From: an uncultured PS1 clade bacterium
GTDB taxonomy: Bacteria > Pseudomonadota > Alphaproteobacteria > MED-G09
Direction: 5' to 3'
Length of the DNA: 35,578 nucleotides
Assembly: GCA_902609025.1 (NCBI GenBank)
Contig: CACLQD010000009.1
Span: forward strand, 1-35,578
Notes under the pieces: model-generated
The model's database searches: none
What the model saw: the letters and a program-made list of their open reading frames with translations, nothing else
What the model was told of the DNA's origin: nothing
Part shown: positions 16,537 to 24,015 of the stretch, one piece after another
Layout: every line of letters starts with the position of its first letter
Position numbering within the stretch: the stretch's first letter is position 1
Made by a program: the position numbers and the translations under genes

Positions 16537-16803
16537 ATGGATGATGAGTCTTCAAAATTATTTAAATTGCTCTCAGAAGGAGAGATTTTAAAAAGCAATG
16601 AGATTTCATCTAATGCAAAAATAATTTCTATGAATTTAGATATTGGATCCTTAAATATTTCCAGTGATTTAAAAGGGTGTGATGTTAAAAATATTGTAAT
16701 TAAAAAAACCACTAAGGTAATTTTTCTAAAAACTATTATTACTGATACTAAAAAAAATAATTCTCAAATCACAAGCATATGGGCCCTAGATGACAAAGTT
16801 TAA
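16537..16803 (+). CDS. Small orphan protein overlapping the protease gene
   Basis: An 88-residue ORF that I do not recognise. It has no signal peptide or membrane segment; it is Ile/Ser/Lys-rich with a short beta-type stretch (about 25-65) and one cysteine. An AGAGA lies upstream of the ATG. The last 14 bp overlap the start of the subtilisin-like gene, which itself has no clear ribosome site, so the two are probably translationally coupled. The overlap supports it being real coding sequence. It could be a chaperone or inhibitor-like partner of the protease, but this is context only. A chance ORF in AT-rich DNA is the alternative. Confidence 0.5.
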   Translation: MDDESSKLFKLLSEGEILKSNEISSNAKIISMNLDIGSLNISSDLKGCDVKNIVIKKTTKVIFLKTIITDTKKNNSQITSIWALDDKV

Positions 16804-19282
16804 AAATTATTTTATTTCGCAAAAATCATATCTGATATTTGTTTTCATTCTAATGTCATGTGGCGGTGGAGGAGGTGGAGGTCCAGATTCAAATATTCCT
16901 ATTTCTAAAGTTCCTACTGAAAATGTACTAGAAGACGAGTCTGCAAGTAACTTATTCCCTATATTAGATCTAAAAGAAATAGAAACACCTGAATATTTCA
17001 ATCAATGGGGTTTAGACTTTATCAATGCATCTAGTGCCTATGTTATAGGTGCAACAGGTGAGGGAGTAACTATTGCGGTAGTAGATGAAGCTTTAGATTG
17101 GGGGCATCATGAATTTCTGAAGGAGGGTATTTTACATCCAGATAGTATTTTAACTTATTCTGAAAATAGAGAACCAACTCCATGGGAAAAATTCCATGGT
17201 ACGGCAACAACATCAATAATTGCAGCTAGACGAGATGCAAAAGATATACCCGGTAATATGCAAGGAGTGGCTTATGAATCACAAATCTTATTTATTGCTA
17301 CTGAATTAGGAGAGCCACCAGCAGATGGAGATTATGTTCCAATATCTATCCAAGATTATGACTGGTCTTTTTATGATCAAACTGAGGCAAATTTATATCA
17401 TGAATTATCTAGTAAAGCAGACATAATAAATAATAGCTTTGGATTTACTGGACAAATTACAGATTATCCAAAAGATATTTTTGAATTAAATTTTCCAAAA
17501 TTTATCAATGCTCTCAAAGAAAATAAAAATACAATTTTTGTGTGGTCTGCAGGAAATTATAACGGTATCAGAGATACAAATGGAGATAAGGTTGATGCCG
17601 CAGACCCTGGATGGTTAGCCGGTTTATCTTATTATTTTTCAGAATTAGAAGATAACAATATAGCTGTTGTTGCTGTTGATAGAGAGGGAAAAATTGCTGA
17701 TTGGTCGAATAGATGCGGTGTTGTAAAAAATTCTTGTATTGCAGCACCAGGTAGCAGGATTAATGTTGCAATACCAAATAATTTATATATTTCATTAAAT
17801 GAAAGTGAGAAAGCAAGCTTAAATGAAGATGTTCTTGAATATCTAAAAAATCATCCGACTGAGGCCTATCTTTATGCTTCGGGAACATCGTTTGCGGCTC
17901 CTCATGTAACCGGCGCATTAGCCGTCTTAAAAGGTGCTTTTAGAAATAATTTATCAGCAAAAGAAATCGTTGAAAGATTATATAAGACTGCAAATAAAGA
18001 TGGCGAATATGCAGATGAGAATATCTATGGCCAAGGCCTTCTAGACCTTGGTGCCGCTATTTCGCCAGTTGGTTTTTTATCTGCATACTCTGTTAACTTA
18101 TCTTCAGAAAATTCCTTTTCGCTAAGGGAGTCATTTATCAAAACAGGGATGTCTTTTGGAGATAGTTTAAAAATTTCACTTGAAAATGACAATATTGTCT
18201 TATTCGATGTATTAGGCGCCCCATTTTTTGTTCCAGCAGTTAATTTTTTTCAAGACAGCATTCATTCTAATCATCACGATAGGCTCAATTATTTGAGTAA
18301 AAACACCTATTATTCATCAACAAAAAATGTATTTACTTTCTCTTCATGGGATAACATAACTAATTCTAATGGTTATAATGGTCTAAGACTGAGTGATGCA
18401 GGTTTTGCACTACAAAATAGTTCAATTGATTTTTCTTTTTTTTATGGATTAAATCCCTCAGCTCATCTTTTTAATCCTAAGAAAAGATTAAAATTATCTA
18501 AGTCTTTTATGAATAGTAATGTTTTTGAAATACCTTGGTTGATGAGTGTTGAAGATGGATTTAGTTTTTCATTTGCTTCAGATCTTATATCCAAAAATTT
18601 AAGCATTACAGTTTTTTCAGGTTTGGAGAGACAAGAAAATTGGTTAAGTCTTCCTTCATTTATAATACCAAAAAAAAATAGGTCTTTTGGTTCTTATATT
18701 TCATTTAAAAATAACAATTTAGAAAAATATCAGAGTACAAATTCATTTGGAATTTTAATAAACAAAGAAAAATATCTAACTCATTCTTTTTCAGGTGTCT
18801 TTGGGAATATTCGTGATACTAAGTCGTTATTTTTTTCAAGTTTTAATACATATAAAATCGCTAAAAATTATGAATTAATTGCTAGTTTTAATTTTTCTCA
18901 GGTCTTACCAGTGAAATCTGACCTATATATAAATAGGATTTCCAAAGTTTATGAAAGTAGTTTTGATATAGGTCTTAGGAAAGAAAAATTTTTATTTGAT
19001 AATGATACTTTCTCTATTTTATTAAGACAAAAACCTTATGCAGAGAGAGGAAAGCTTGAATTAAATTTACCTATTGGTCGAGACTTAGAAAAAAATATTC
19101 TTTATGAAACAAAAAATATTACCTTAAAACCACAAAAAAGGAATATAAGTCTAGAGTTTATTTGGTCTAAGAATTTAAAAACAGGTGATTTAGGATCTTA
19201 TATTGAAATATCCAAAAATTCATTTAATACAAAATCACCATTGAATTTTTCTTGGATTTTTTCCTATAAAGAAAAATTTTAA
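16790..19282 (+). CDS. Subtilisin-like lipoprotein with C-terminal beta-barrel (NalP/SphB1-type autotransporter)
   Basis: An 830-residue S8-family protease. Residues 1-24 form a lipoprotein signal peptide ending in LMSC; C24 is followed by seven glycines. The catalytic triad is D99 (VVDEALDWGHHEF), H136 (FHGTATTS) and S367 (GTSFAAPHVTG), with N215 as the likely oxyanion residue. Beyond the protease domain (about 70-420), the remaining 400 residues are rich in alternating hydrophobic and aromatic strands and end in phenylalanine, as expected for an autotransporter barrel (roughly 560-830). NalP and SphB1 are known lipidated subtilisin autotransporters that process other surface proteins. The usual DSG/DTG at the first triad site is DEA here. 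The gene overlaps the upstream small ORF, and its stop codon overlaps that of the convergent crotonase. Confidence 0.82.
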   Translation: MTKFKNYFISQKSYLIFVFILMSCGGGGGGGPDSNIPISKVPTENVLEDESASNLFPILDLKEIETPEYFNQWGLDFINASSAYVIGATGEGVTIAVVDEALDWGHHEFLKEGILHPDSILTYSENREPTPWEKFHGTATTSIIAARRDAKDIPGNMQGVAYESQILFIATELGEPPADGDYVPISIQDYDWSFYDQTEANLYHELSSKADIINNSFGFTGQITDYPKDIFELNFPKFINALKENKNTIFVWSAGNYNGIRDTNGDKVDAADPGWLAGLSYYFSELEDNNIAVVAVDREGKIADWSNRCGVVKNSCIAAPGSRINVAIPNNLYISLNESEKASLNEDVLEYLKNHPTEAYLYASGTSFAAPHVTGALAVLKGAFRNNLSAKEIVERLYKTANKDGEYADENIYGQGLLDLGAAISPVGFLSAYSVNLSSENSFSLRESFIKTGMSFGDSLKISLENDNIVLFDVLGAPFFVPAVNFFQDSIHSNHHDRLNYLSKNTYYSSTKNVFTFSSWDNITNSNGYNGLRLSDAGFALQNSSIDFSFFYGLNPSAHLFNPKKRLKLSKSFMNSNVFEIPWLMSVEDGFSFSFASDLISKNLSITVFSGLERQENWLSLPSFIIPKKNRSFGSYISFKNNNLEKYQSTNSFGILINKEKYLTHSFSGVFGNIRDTKSLFFSSFNTYKIAKNYELIASFNFSQVLPVKSDLYINRISKVYESSFDIGLRKEKFLFDNDTFSILLRQKPYAERGKLELNLPIGRDLEKNILYETKNITLKPQKRNISLEFIWSKNLKTGDLGSYIEISKNSFNTKSPLNFSWIFSYKEKF

Positions 19283-20157
19283 AGTCCAAAATCTTTTTTT
19301 AATGGATAAAGGTCTTCAAACTCTGCCTCACGATTCTCCATTTGAGCATCGAATGCTTCTTTCATATCAACTTTAGGATGATACATTCCGGATTGCCATA
19401 AAGCTATACGATCAAGCCCTTCTTTCACTGTTCTTCCTCTAGTAAAGTTGATCATATCTTTTGATCCCCAAACTGCTAAAGGAGTTTTTTCTGCGATTTG
19501 AGTGGCTATATCCATAACATAATTCATCATATCATCCTGGCTTTTGAATACTTTATTTACAAGGCCTGACTCTTTTGCTTCATCAGCAAGTAAACGCCGT
19601 CCTGTATAAGCAAGTTCTTTTACAAGCCCAATTGGAATTAAATATGGAAGCCTTGGAAAAGTTCCTACATCAGCTGTCATTCCAATATTTATTTCCTGAA
19701 TACAGAAAAAAGCATCTTCAGTGCAGTATCGCATATCTGATGCAGAAGCAAAATCAACCGCACCACCAATACAACCACCTTGTATTGCCATTAAAACTGG
19801 AATTCTTGAATTATCTATACAACTAAATGTTTCTTGAAGTTTTAATAAGTTCTTATAAAAGCTTCCTCTAAAACGGCCTTCTTCTTTCTTATTTTTATTA
19901 TCAGAGCTAGTAACATCATTTTGTGAGAAGACAGAAAGATCCATACCTGCTGAAAAATGTTTTCCAGTTGATGAAATAACAATAACTCTTGCTAGAGCAT
20001 CTTGATCAATAGCAGTGATAATTTCAGGCAACTCATCCCAAAAAGATCTAATCATACTGTTAAGTTTTTCTGGCCTATTAAGAGTTAATTTAGCAATTTT
20101 ATTTTCAATCTCTAAATCAAAACATTCAAATTTTTTATCTAAAATTGTATCTGACAT
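19279..20157 (-). CDS. Crotonase-family delta(3,5),delta(2,4)-dienoyl-CoA isomerase-like protein
   Basis: A 292-residue crotonase-fold enzyme. Counting from the preferred start, oxyanion loops are near SAGMD (about 69-73) and GGCIGGAVD (127-135). D135, E155 (QEINIG) and D163 (TADVGT) have the same 20 and 8 residue spacing as the catalytic D176, E196 and D204 of rat ECH1. This points to dienoyl-CoA isomerase, used for oxidising polyunsaturated fatty acids, rather than a plain hydratase. I chose the ATG at 20157 over the one at 20169 because GGAG lies 7 bp before it and overlaps the upstream ATG. It diverges from the hydratase 2 gene, and its stop shares TTAA with that of the protease gene. Confidence 0.85.
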   Translation of the reverse strand: MSDTILDKKFECFDLEIENKIAKLTLNRPEKLNSMIRSFWDELPEIITAIDQDALARVIVISSTGKHFSAGMDLSVFSQNDVTSSDNKNKKEEGRFRGSFYKNLLKLQETFSCIDNSRIPVLMAIQGGCIGGAVDFASASDMRYCTEDAFFCIQEINIGMTADVGTFPRLPYLIPIGLVKELAYTGRRLLADEAKESGLVNKVFKSQDDMMNYVMDIATQIAEKTPLAVWGSKDMINFTRGRTVKEGLDRIALWQSGMYHPKVDMKEAFDAQMENREAEFEDLYPLKKDFGL

Positions 20158-20187
20158 AATTGACTCCATATAAAAATTTTAGTCATA

Positions 20188-20199
20188 TTAATATATTAA
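20188..20199. promoter_or_regulatory. 12-bp palindrome between divergent acyl-CoA genes
   Basis: TTAATATATTAA is a perfect palindrome near the middle of the 89-bp gap between the isomerase-like gene and the hydratase 2 gene. It may be an operator for a shared regulator or just an AT-rich coincidence. It does not match FadR or PsrA sites. Confidence 0.25.
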
Positions 20200-20246
20200 C
20201 AAAATTAATACATTATAAATATTAGTAATAACGAGAGGGAATATAA

Positions 20247-21101
20247 ATGGCTATTGATTATGATAAAATAATGTCTCTTGAGACTAAGAATCAGGAATTC
20301 TCATATTCTGATAGGGAAACTATGCTTTATGGTTTAGGCATAGGTTTTGGTAAAGATCCATTAAATAATGAAGAATTGAAATTTGTTTATGAGAGAGATC
20401 TTAAAACTGTTCCCTCAATGGCCACAGTAATTTCTTGGGGTGCCGGTAATATGCGTGAAAGTGGAATAAATTATTTACTTGTTTTGCATGGTGAGCAAAG
20501 ATTAAAGATGTATGAACCATTACCACATGCCGCTGATATCCTCGTAGACTCATCTGTAAAAGGTGTCTTTGATAAAGGGAAAGAAAAAGGAGCTTTAATC
20601 ATTACTGAAACTGATATTAAGTTAAAAGAAAGTGAAAAGTTATTATGTACATTGAGCTCAACGACTTTTGCTAGAGGTGATGGTGGGTTTGGCGGGCCAA
20701 GTGATGGCGCTCCAGCACCACACTCAATTCCTGAAAGGAAATCAGATGATGAATTCTTTGCAGATACTGAACCAAATCAAGCTTTAATTTATAGATTGTG
20801 TGGTGATAGAAACCCTTTGCATTCAGATCCAGAAATTGCAAAAGCTGCTGGTTTTGATGTTCCAATTTTACATGGTCTTTGTACCTATGGTACTGCCTGT
20901 AGAACAATAATATCTAATATCTGTAATTATGATAGCACATTGATTGAAGAATTTAATGTAAGATTTTCCTCTCCTGTTTACCCTGGAGAAAAAATCAGCA
21001 CAGAAATTTGGTCAGATGATAATGTTATTTCATTTAGGTGTTGGGTTAGGGACAGAAATGTAATGGTATTAAATAATGGTAAATGCGTTCTTAAAAAATA
21101 A
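20247..21101 (+). CDS. MaoC-like (R)-specific enoyl-CoA hydratase 2
   Basis: A 284-residue double hot-dog protein resembling the hydratase 2 part of peroxisomal multifunctional enzyme 2. The C-terminal MaoC domain has the hydratase 2 signature with D187, N189 and H192 (CGDRNPLHSDP) and the PILHGLCTYG helix (206-215). The N-terminal half (about 1-150) is the degenerate partner hot-dog. It hydrates trans-2-enoyl-CoA to (R)-3-hydroxyacyl-CoA. GAGAGGGA lies 7 bp before the ATG. It diverges from the dienoyl-CoA isomerase-like gene, so both probably serve the same unsaturated or branched acyl-CoA pathway. A weak hairpin with a T run follows the stop. Confidence 0.9.
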   Translation: MAIDYDKIMSLETKNQEFSYSDRETMLYGLGIGFGKDPLNNEELKFVYERDLKTVPSMATVISWGAGNMRESGINYLLVLHGEQRLKMYEPLPHAADILVDSSVKGVFDKGKEKGALIITETDIKLKESEKLLCTLSSTTFARGDGGFGGPSDGAPAPHSIPERKSDDEFFADTEPNQALIYRLCGDRNPLHSDPEIAKAAGFDVPILHGLCTYGTACRTIISNICNYDSTLIEEFNVRFSSPVYPGEKISTEIWSDDNVISFRCWVRDRNVMVLNNGKCVLKK

Positions 21102-21107
21102 AATACT

Positions 21108-21125
21108 AATAGAGTTCTATTTTTT
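21108..21125 (+). terminator. Weak hairpin terminator between convergent genes
   Basis: AATAGA (21108-21113) and TCTATT (21116-21121) pair and are followed by Ts to 21125. The stem has only A-T pairs apart from one G-C pair, so it is weak. It ends inside the stop codon of the small minus-strand gene. The opposite strand also runs into Ts, so it may act in both directions. Confidence 0.4.
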
Positions 21126-21297
21126 AATTATTCATCCTTTTAACAATACCAAGTAAAATCATGCATATTAAAATAACCAGTACAAAACCTTCTAAAGCAC
21201 CAATATAGTCTATTTCTTTGTTTCTAATTGGAACAAAAGGAGTCTCCTCTATTTCAAATATAGGTTCCTGTGTAGGCGCAATTTCATCATTCTCCAT
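21124..21297 (-). CDS. Small single-span membrane protein (57 aa)
   Basis: I do not recognise this protein. The ORF has ATG at 21297 and TAA at 21124 and encodes 57 residues. Residues 1-30 are acidic and polar (EIEETPF near the middle). Residues 31-52 form one hydrophobic helix (IGALEGFVLVILICMILLGIV), followed by the basic tail KRMNN, which predicts an N-out, C-in orientation. GGAGGG lies 6 bp before the ATG, one of the best ribosome sites in the window and the main reason to believe the gene. It lies 52 bp after the alpha/beta hydrolase gene on the same strand and may be the last gene of that operon. The role is unknown. Confidence 0.7.
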   Translation of the reverse strand: MENDEIAPTQEPIFEIEETPFVPIRNKEIDYIGALEGFVLVILICMILLGIVKRMNN

Positions 21298-21349
21298 TTA
21301 TACCCTCCAATTTAAATAATAACCTATGAACGAGTAGAAGGAAAATTGT

Positions 21350-22267
21350 TTATTTTTTTTCGGTATTTATGCGTTTCTGGAGGCTATTAATTTCTTCTTT
21401 TATGATATCAGGAAATTCCATTGGTAAAAAATGTGTTGAGCCTTTTACTATTTTATGAACTCCAAGTTTATCTTGCTGCATCAATTTTATTGGACCATCA
21501 CCTCTTGCGGTACTATTAAATTCGGCTTGCAGAAGAGTTATTGGACAATTGAGTTTATCTATTAAACCCATAGCATCATGTTTCCATGATGAAAATGTTG
21601 CAGCTTCCCATAAGGGATCACAAGTTAGACGAGTTTCATCGCCAATAAGTTCTGTTCCGCCATCAATATAATTTCTTATCGTAGTTTCAGTCCAAGTTTT
21701 AAAGATGAGTTTATTTTTATAAGAGTTAAAAATCTCCTCTTTACTTTTCCAATTTCTTCTTCGTTTTTTTGTTGCTTCTGACATCATCATACCTTGTTTA
21801 ATGATGGGAAAATTTTTGAAAAGAGGGTAATTCCTTCCTATTTTAAAAATTACTTTAATTTTATTGGTCATTAAAACTGGGTCTACAAGGACTAATCCAC
21901 TTACTAGGTCAGGACGAATAGCTGCGACTTGAATTGCTGAGGCTGCACCCATTGAGTGACCACTTAAAATTATAGGTTTTTGAGTTTTTTCAACAAATAG
22001 CTCAACTGACTTTATTAAGTCATCGCAATAAATTTTCCAGTCATACATATCTTGCGGGTTTGCCTTTAACTTAGTAAAGCCATGACCTCTAGCATCAACA
22101 GCTCTCACATTGAAATTATCAGATAAAGGCTCTAATAATTCTTTATATGTTAAAGCATTAAAACCGGTAGCATGAGCGAATTGAAAACCTGGCTTATCTT
22201 TGTTATCAAAGATTTCAATGAATGAGGTTTCGCCTTCCCCCCAATCGAGTTTTTTTCTTTCGAACAT
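21350..22267 (-). CDS. Alpha/beta hydrolase
   Basis: A 305-residue alpha/beta hydrolase with an oxyanion segment AHATGFNA (31-38), nucleophile S105 in GHSMGA, and likely catalytic H279 in KGSTHFLP. The acid is probably in the LLQAEFNS region near residue 245. No signal peptide is present. It may act on esters, lactones or C-C bonds; the substrate is unknown. It follows the haloalkane dehalogenase gene by 20 bp on the same strand, in a run with a crotonase gene upstream and a small membrane protein gene downstream, which suggests a shared catabolic unit. Confidence 0.85.
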   Translation of the reverse strand: MFERKKLDWGEGETSFIEIFDNKDKPGFQFAHATGFNALTYKELLEPLSDNFNVRAVDARGHGFTKLKANPQDMYDWKIYCDDLIKSVELFVEKTQKPIILSGHSMGAASAIQVAAIRPDLVSGLVLVDPVLMTNKIKVIFKIGRNYPLFKNFPIIKQGMMMSEATKKRRRNWKSKEEIFNSYKNKLIFKTWTETTIRNYIDGGTELIGDETRLTCDPLWEAATFSSWKHDAMGLIDKLNCPITLLQAEFNSTARGDGPIKLMQQDKLGVHKIVKGSTHFLPMEFPDIIKEEINSLQKRINTEKK

Positions 22268-22287
22268 TTTACTTTTTCACTTAAAAT

Positions 22288-23166
22288 TTAAATTACTTTG
22301 ACCCATTCTGCGATTGCTTGACCAATTTCATGAGGTGAATCTTCTTGAATAAAGTGAGTTCCTTTAACTGTAACTTCCTTTTGGTTTTTCCATGTCCTAC
22401 AAAACTTTCTCTGTTTTCCAACAAGAATTGACCCAGGTTCAGCATTTATAAATAATTTTGGTATTTCATTTTCTGACATCCACCCAGAATATTTTTCAAC
22501 AATTGCACAAACCTTCTCAGGCTCACCGTTTATAGGTATTTGTCTTGGCCAATCAAGTGTGGGTCTTCTTTCTAATTCATTTAGGAAGGGTTTTCTATAG
22601 ACTGTCATTTCTTTTTCACTTAAGTCTCTAATAATTGCACTTGGTAAAACACCTTCTATAAAGAGATTTTTTTTAAGAATTAGGTCTTCTCCAGCTTCTG
22701 ATCTAAATCCTTGAAAAATTGATGTCGCATCATCAGGCCAGGAATTCCAAACAAGATTTTGAACTATAGCCTCCATATAGCAAATTCCTTTAACACTATT
22801 TTGATTCTCAAATGACCAATTGAAACCTAGTGATGACCCCCAATCATGTATTACAAAAATAACATTATTATCTATATTTAGTTCTTTTAAGCAGGCATCA
22901 AAATATCTTTTTTGTATATGATAAGAATATGTATTTTCACCTTGGTCGTCTAATTTTTCACTATCACCCATTCCAATAAGATCAATAGCTATGCATCTTC
23001 CTTGATTCTCAAGATGTGGAATTATGTTTCTCCAAAGATATGAAGAGGTTGGGTTGCCATGTTGAAAAACTATTGGATTACCTTCACCTCTTTCATGATA
23101 AGCCATTTTTTTACCAAGGACTTCTACAAATTTTTTCTCTAATTCTTTTTCAGAAATATCTGTCAT
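22288..23166 (-). CDS. Haloalkane dehalogenase
   Basis: A 292-residue alpha/beta hydrolase of the DhaA/LinB subgroup, cleaving carbon-halogen bonds to alcohols and halide. The full catalytic set is visible: nucleophile D108 and halide-binding W109 in HDWGSSLGF, second halide ligand N38 in HGNPTSS, acid E131 in the MEA segment, and base H271 in GTHFIQED. These positions nearly coincide with DhaA D106/W107/N41/E130/H272. An aspartate nucleophile in place of serine rules out ordinary esterases. The ribosome site GGGAGAG is formed from the last codons of the upstream crotonase gene, 5 bp away, so the two are coupled. No signal peptide. The natural substrate is unknown. Confidence 0.92.
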   Translation of the reverse strand: MTDISEKELEKKFVEVLGKKMAYHERGEGNPIVFQHGNPTSSYLWRNIIPHLENQGRCIAIDLIGMGDSEKLDDQGENTYSYHIQKRYFDACLKELNIDNNVIFVIHDWGSSLGFNWSFENQNSVKGICYMEAIVQNLVWNSWPDDATSIFQGFRSEAGEDLILKKNLFIEGVLPSAIIRDLSEKEMTVYRKPFLNELERRPTLDWPRQIPINGEPEKVCAIVEKYSGWMSENEIPKLFINAEPGSILVGKQRKFCRTWKNQKEVTVKGTHFIQEDSPHEIGQAIAEWVKVI

Positions 23167-23171
23167 GATAT

Positions 23172-23957
23172 TTACTCTCCCTTAAAATCAGGTTTTCTTT
23201 TTTCGGTAAATGCTTTTATACCTTCTATCCCATCATTTCCTTTAAGTTGTTGAGCAAATATTTGTGACTCTTCTTCCATTTGTGTCTCCAATCCATTAGA
23301 AAATGTTTGTCTAAGCATATTTTTTACTCCGGCATATGCTTTTGTAGGGCCATTAGCTAATTTTCTTGCTAATTTTTCAGCTTCATCATTTACACTATCA
23401 TCAGCTACTACTGAATTAATTAATCCCCAATCTAGAGCTTCCTTTGAAGATAAAACTCTATTTGTAAGCATTAGTTCCATAGCTCTTTTTTTTCCAATTG
23501 ATCGAGGTAAATGAAATGTTGAGCTTGCATCTGGTGTAAGACCTGCCGCTGTATAAGCCATAGTAAAATTAACACTTTCTCCAGCAACTGCTAGATCACA
23601 AGCTGAAACAAGTGACAACCCAGCACCAGCTGCTGTTCCACTTATAGCGCCTACCAAGGGTGTATCAAGATGATCTATTTTTCCAAGAGCTGCATGCAAA
23701 TAACCTAACATTTCTGCAAGACCAGATCTTATATTATCTAGTTCAGAAATAAATTTTAGATCTCCGCCAGCGCAAAATAATTTACCTTCACTTTTGAGTA
23801 AAAGTGACCTTACAGGAGCACCTCCCTCACATTCAATCGCAACATTTAAAAGGTCTTTAGCCATAGGAATATTAATAGCATTTGCTGCTTCAGGTCTATT
23901 TAAAGTAATAATTCCCAAACCTTGATCTATATCAAACTTTAGAGTTTCGTATTTCAT
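23172..23957 (-). CDS. Enoyl-CoA hydratase/isomerase (crotonase family)
   Basis: A 261-residue crotonase. Oxyanion loops are CAGGD (62-66) and SGTAAGAGLSL (106-116). The region where hydratases carry a catalytic glutamate reads GLTPDASSTFHLP, with D143 in a position resembling PaaG-type isomerases. An isomerase role is thus more likely than hydration, but this cannot be settled from motifs. AGGA lies 9 bp before the ATG. It is the first gene of a minus-strand run with the haloalkane dehalogenase, the alpha/beta hydrolase and the small membrane protein. The MFS gene upstream ends 58 bp away. Confidence 0.87.
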   Translation of the reverse strand: MKYETLKFDIDQGLGIITLNRPEAANAINIPMAKDLLNVAIECEGGAPVRSLLLKSEGKLFCAGGDLKFISELDNIRSGLAEMLGYLHAALGKIDHLDTPLVGAISGTAAGAGLSLVSACDLAVAGESVNFTMAYTAAGLTPDASSTFHLPRSIGKKRAMELMLTNRVLSSKEALDWGLINSVVADDSVNDEAEKLARKLANGPTKAYAGVKNMLRQTFSNGLETQMEEESQIFAQQLKGNDGIEGIKAFTEKRKPDFKGE

Positions 23958-24015
23958 AATTTGTCCTAAAAAAACTATATTGTTAGATCATTAAGACAAG
24001 GTCAATATCTTAATT

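Noticed and set aside
16858-16882. G-rich GGAGGT-like repeats
   Set aside because: These are codons for the seven-glycine run following the lipoprotein cysteine, not a regulatory repeat.
22288-23166. Epoxide hydrolase or ordinary esterase
   Set aside because: The Asp nucleophile with adjacent Trp and the HGNPTSS asparagine form the halide site of dehalogenases.
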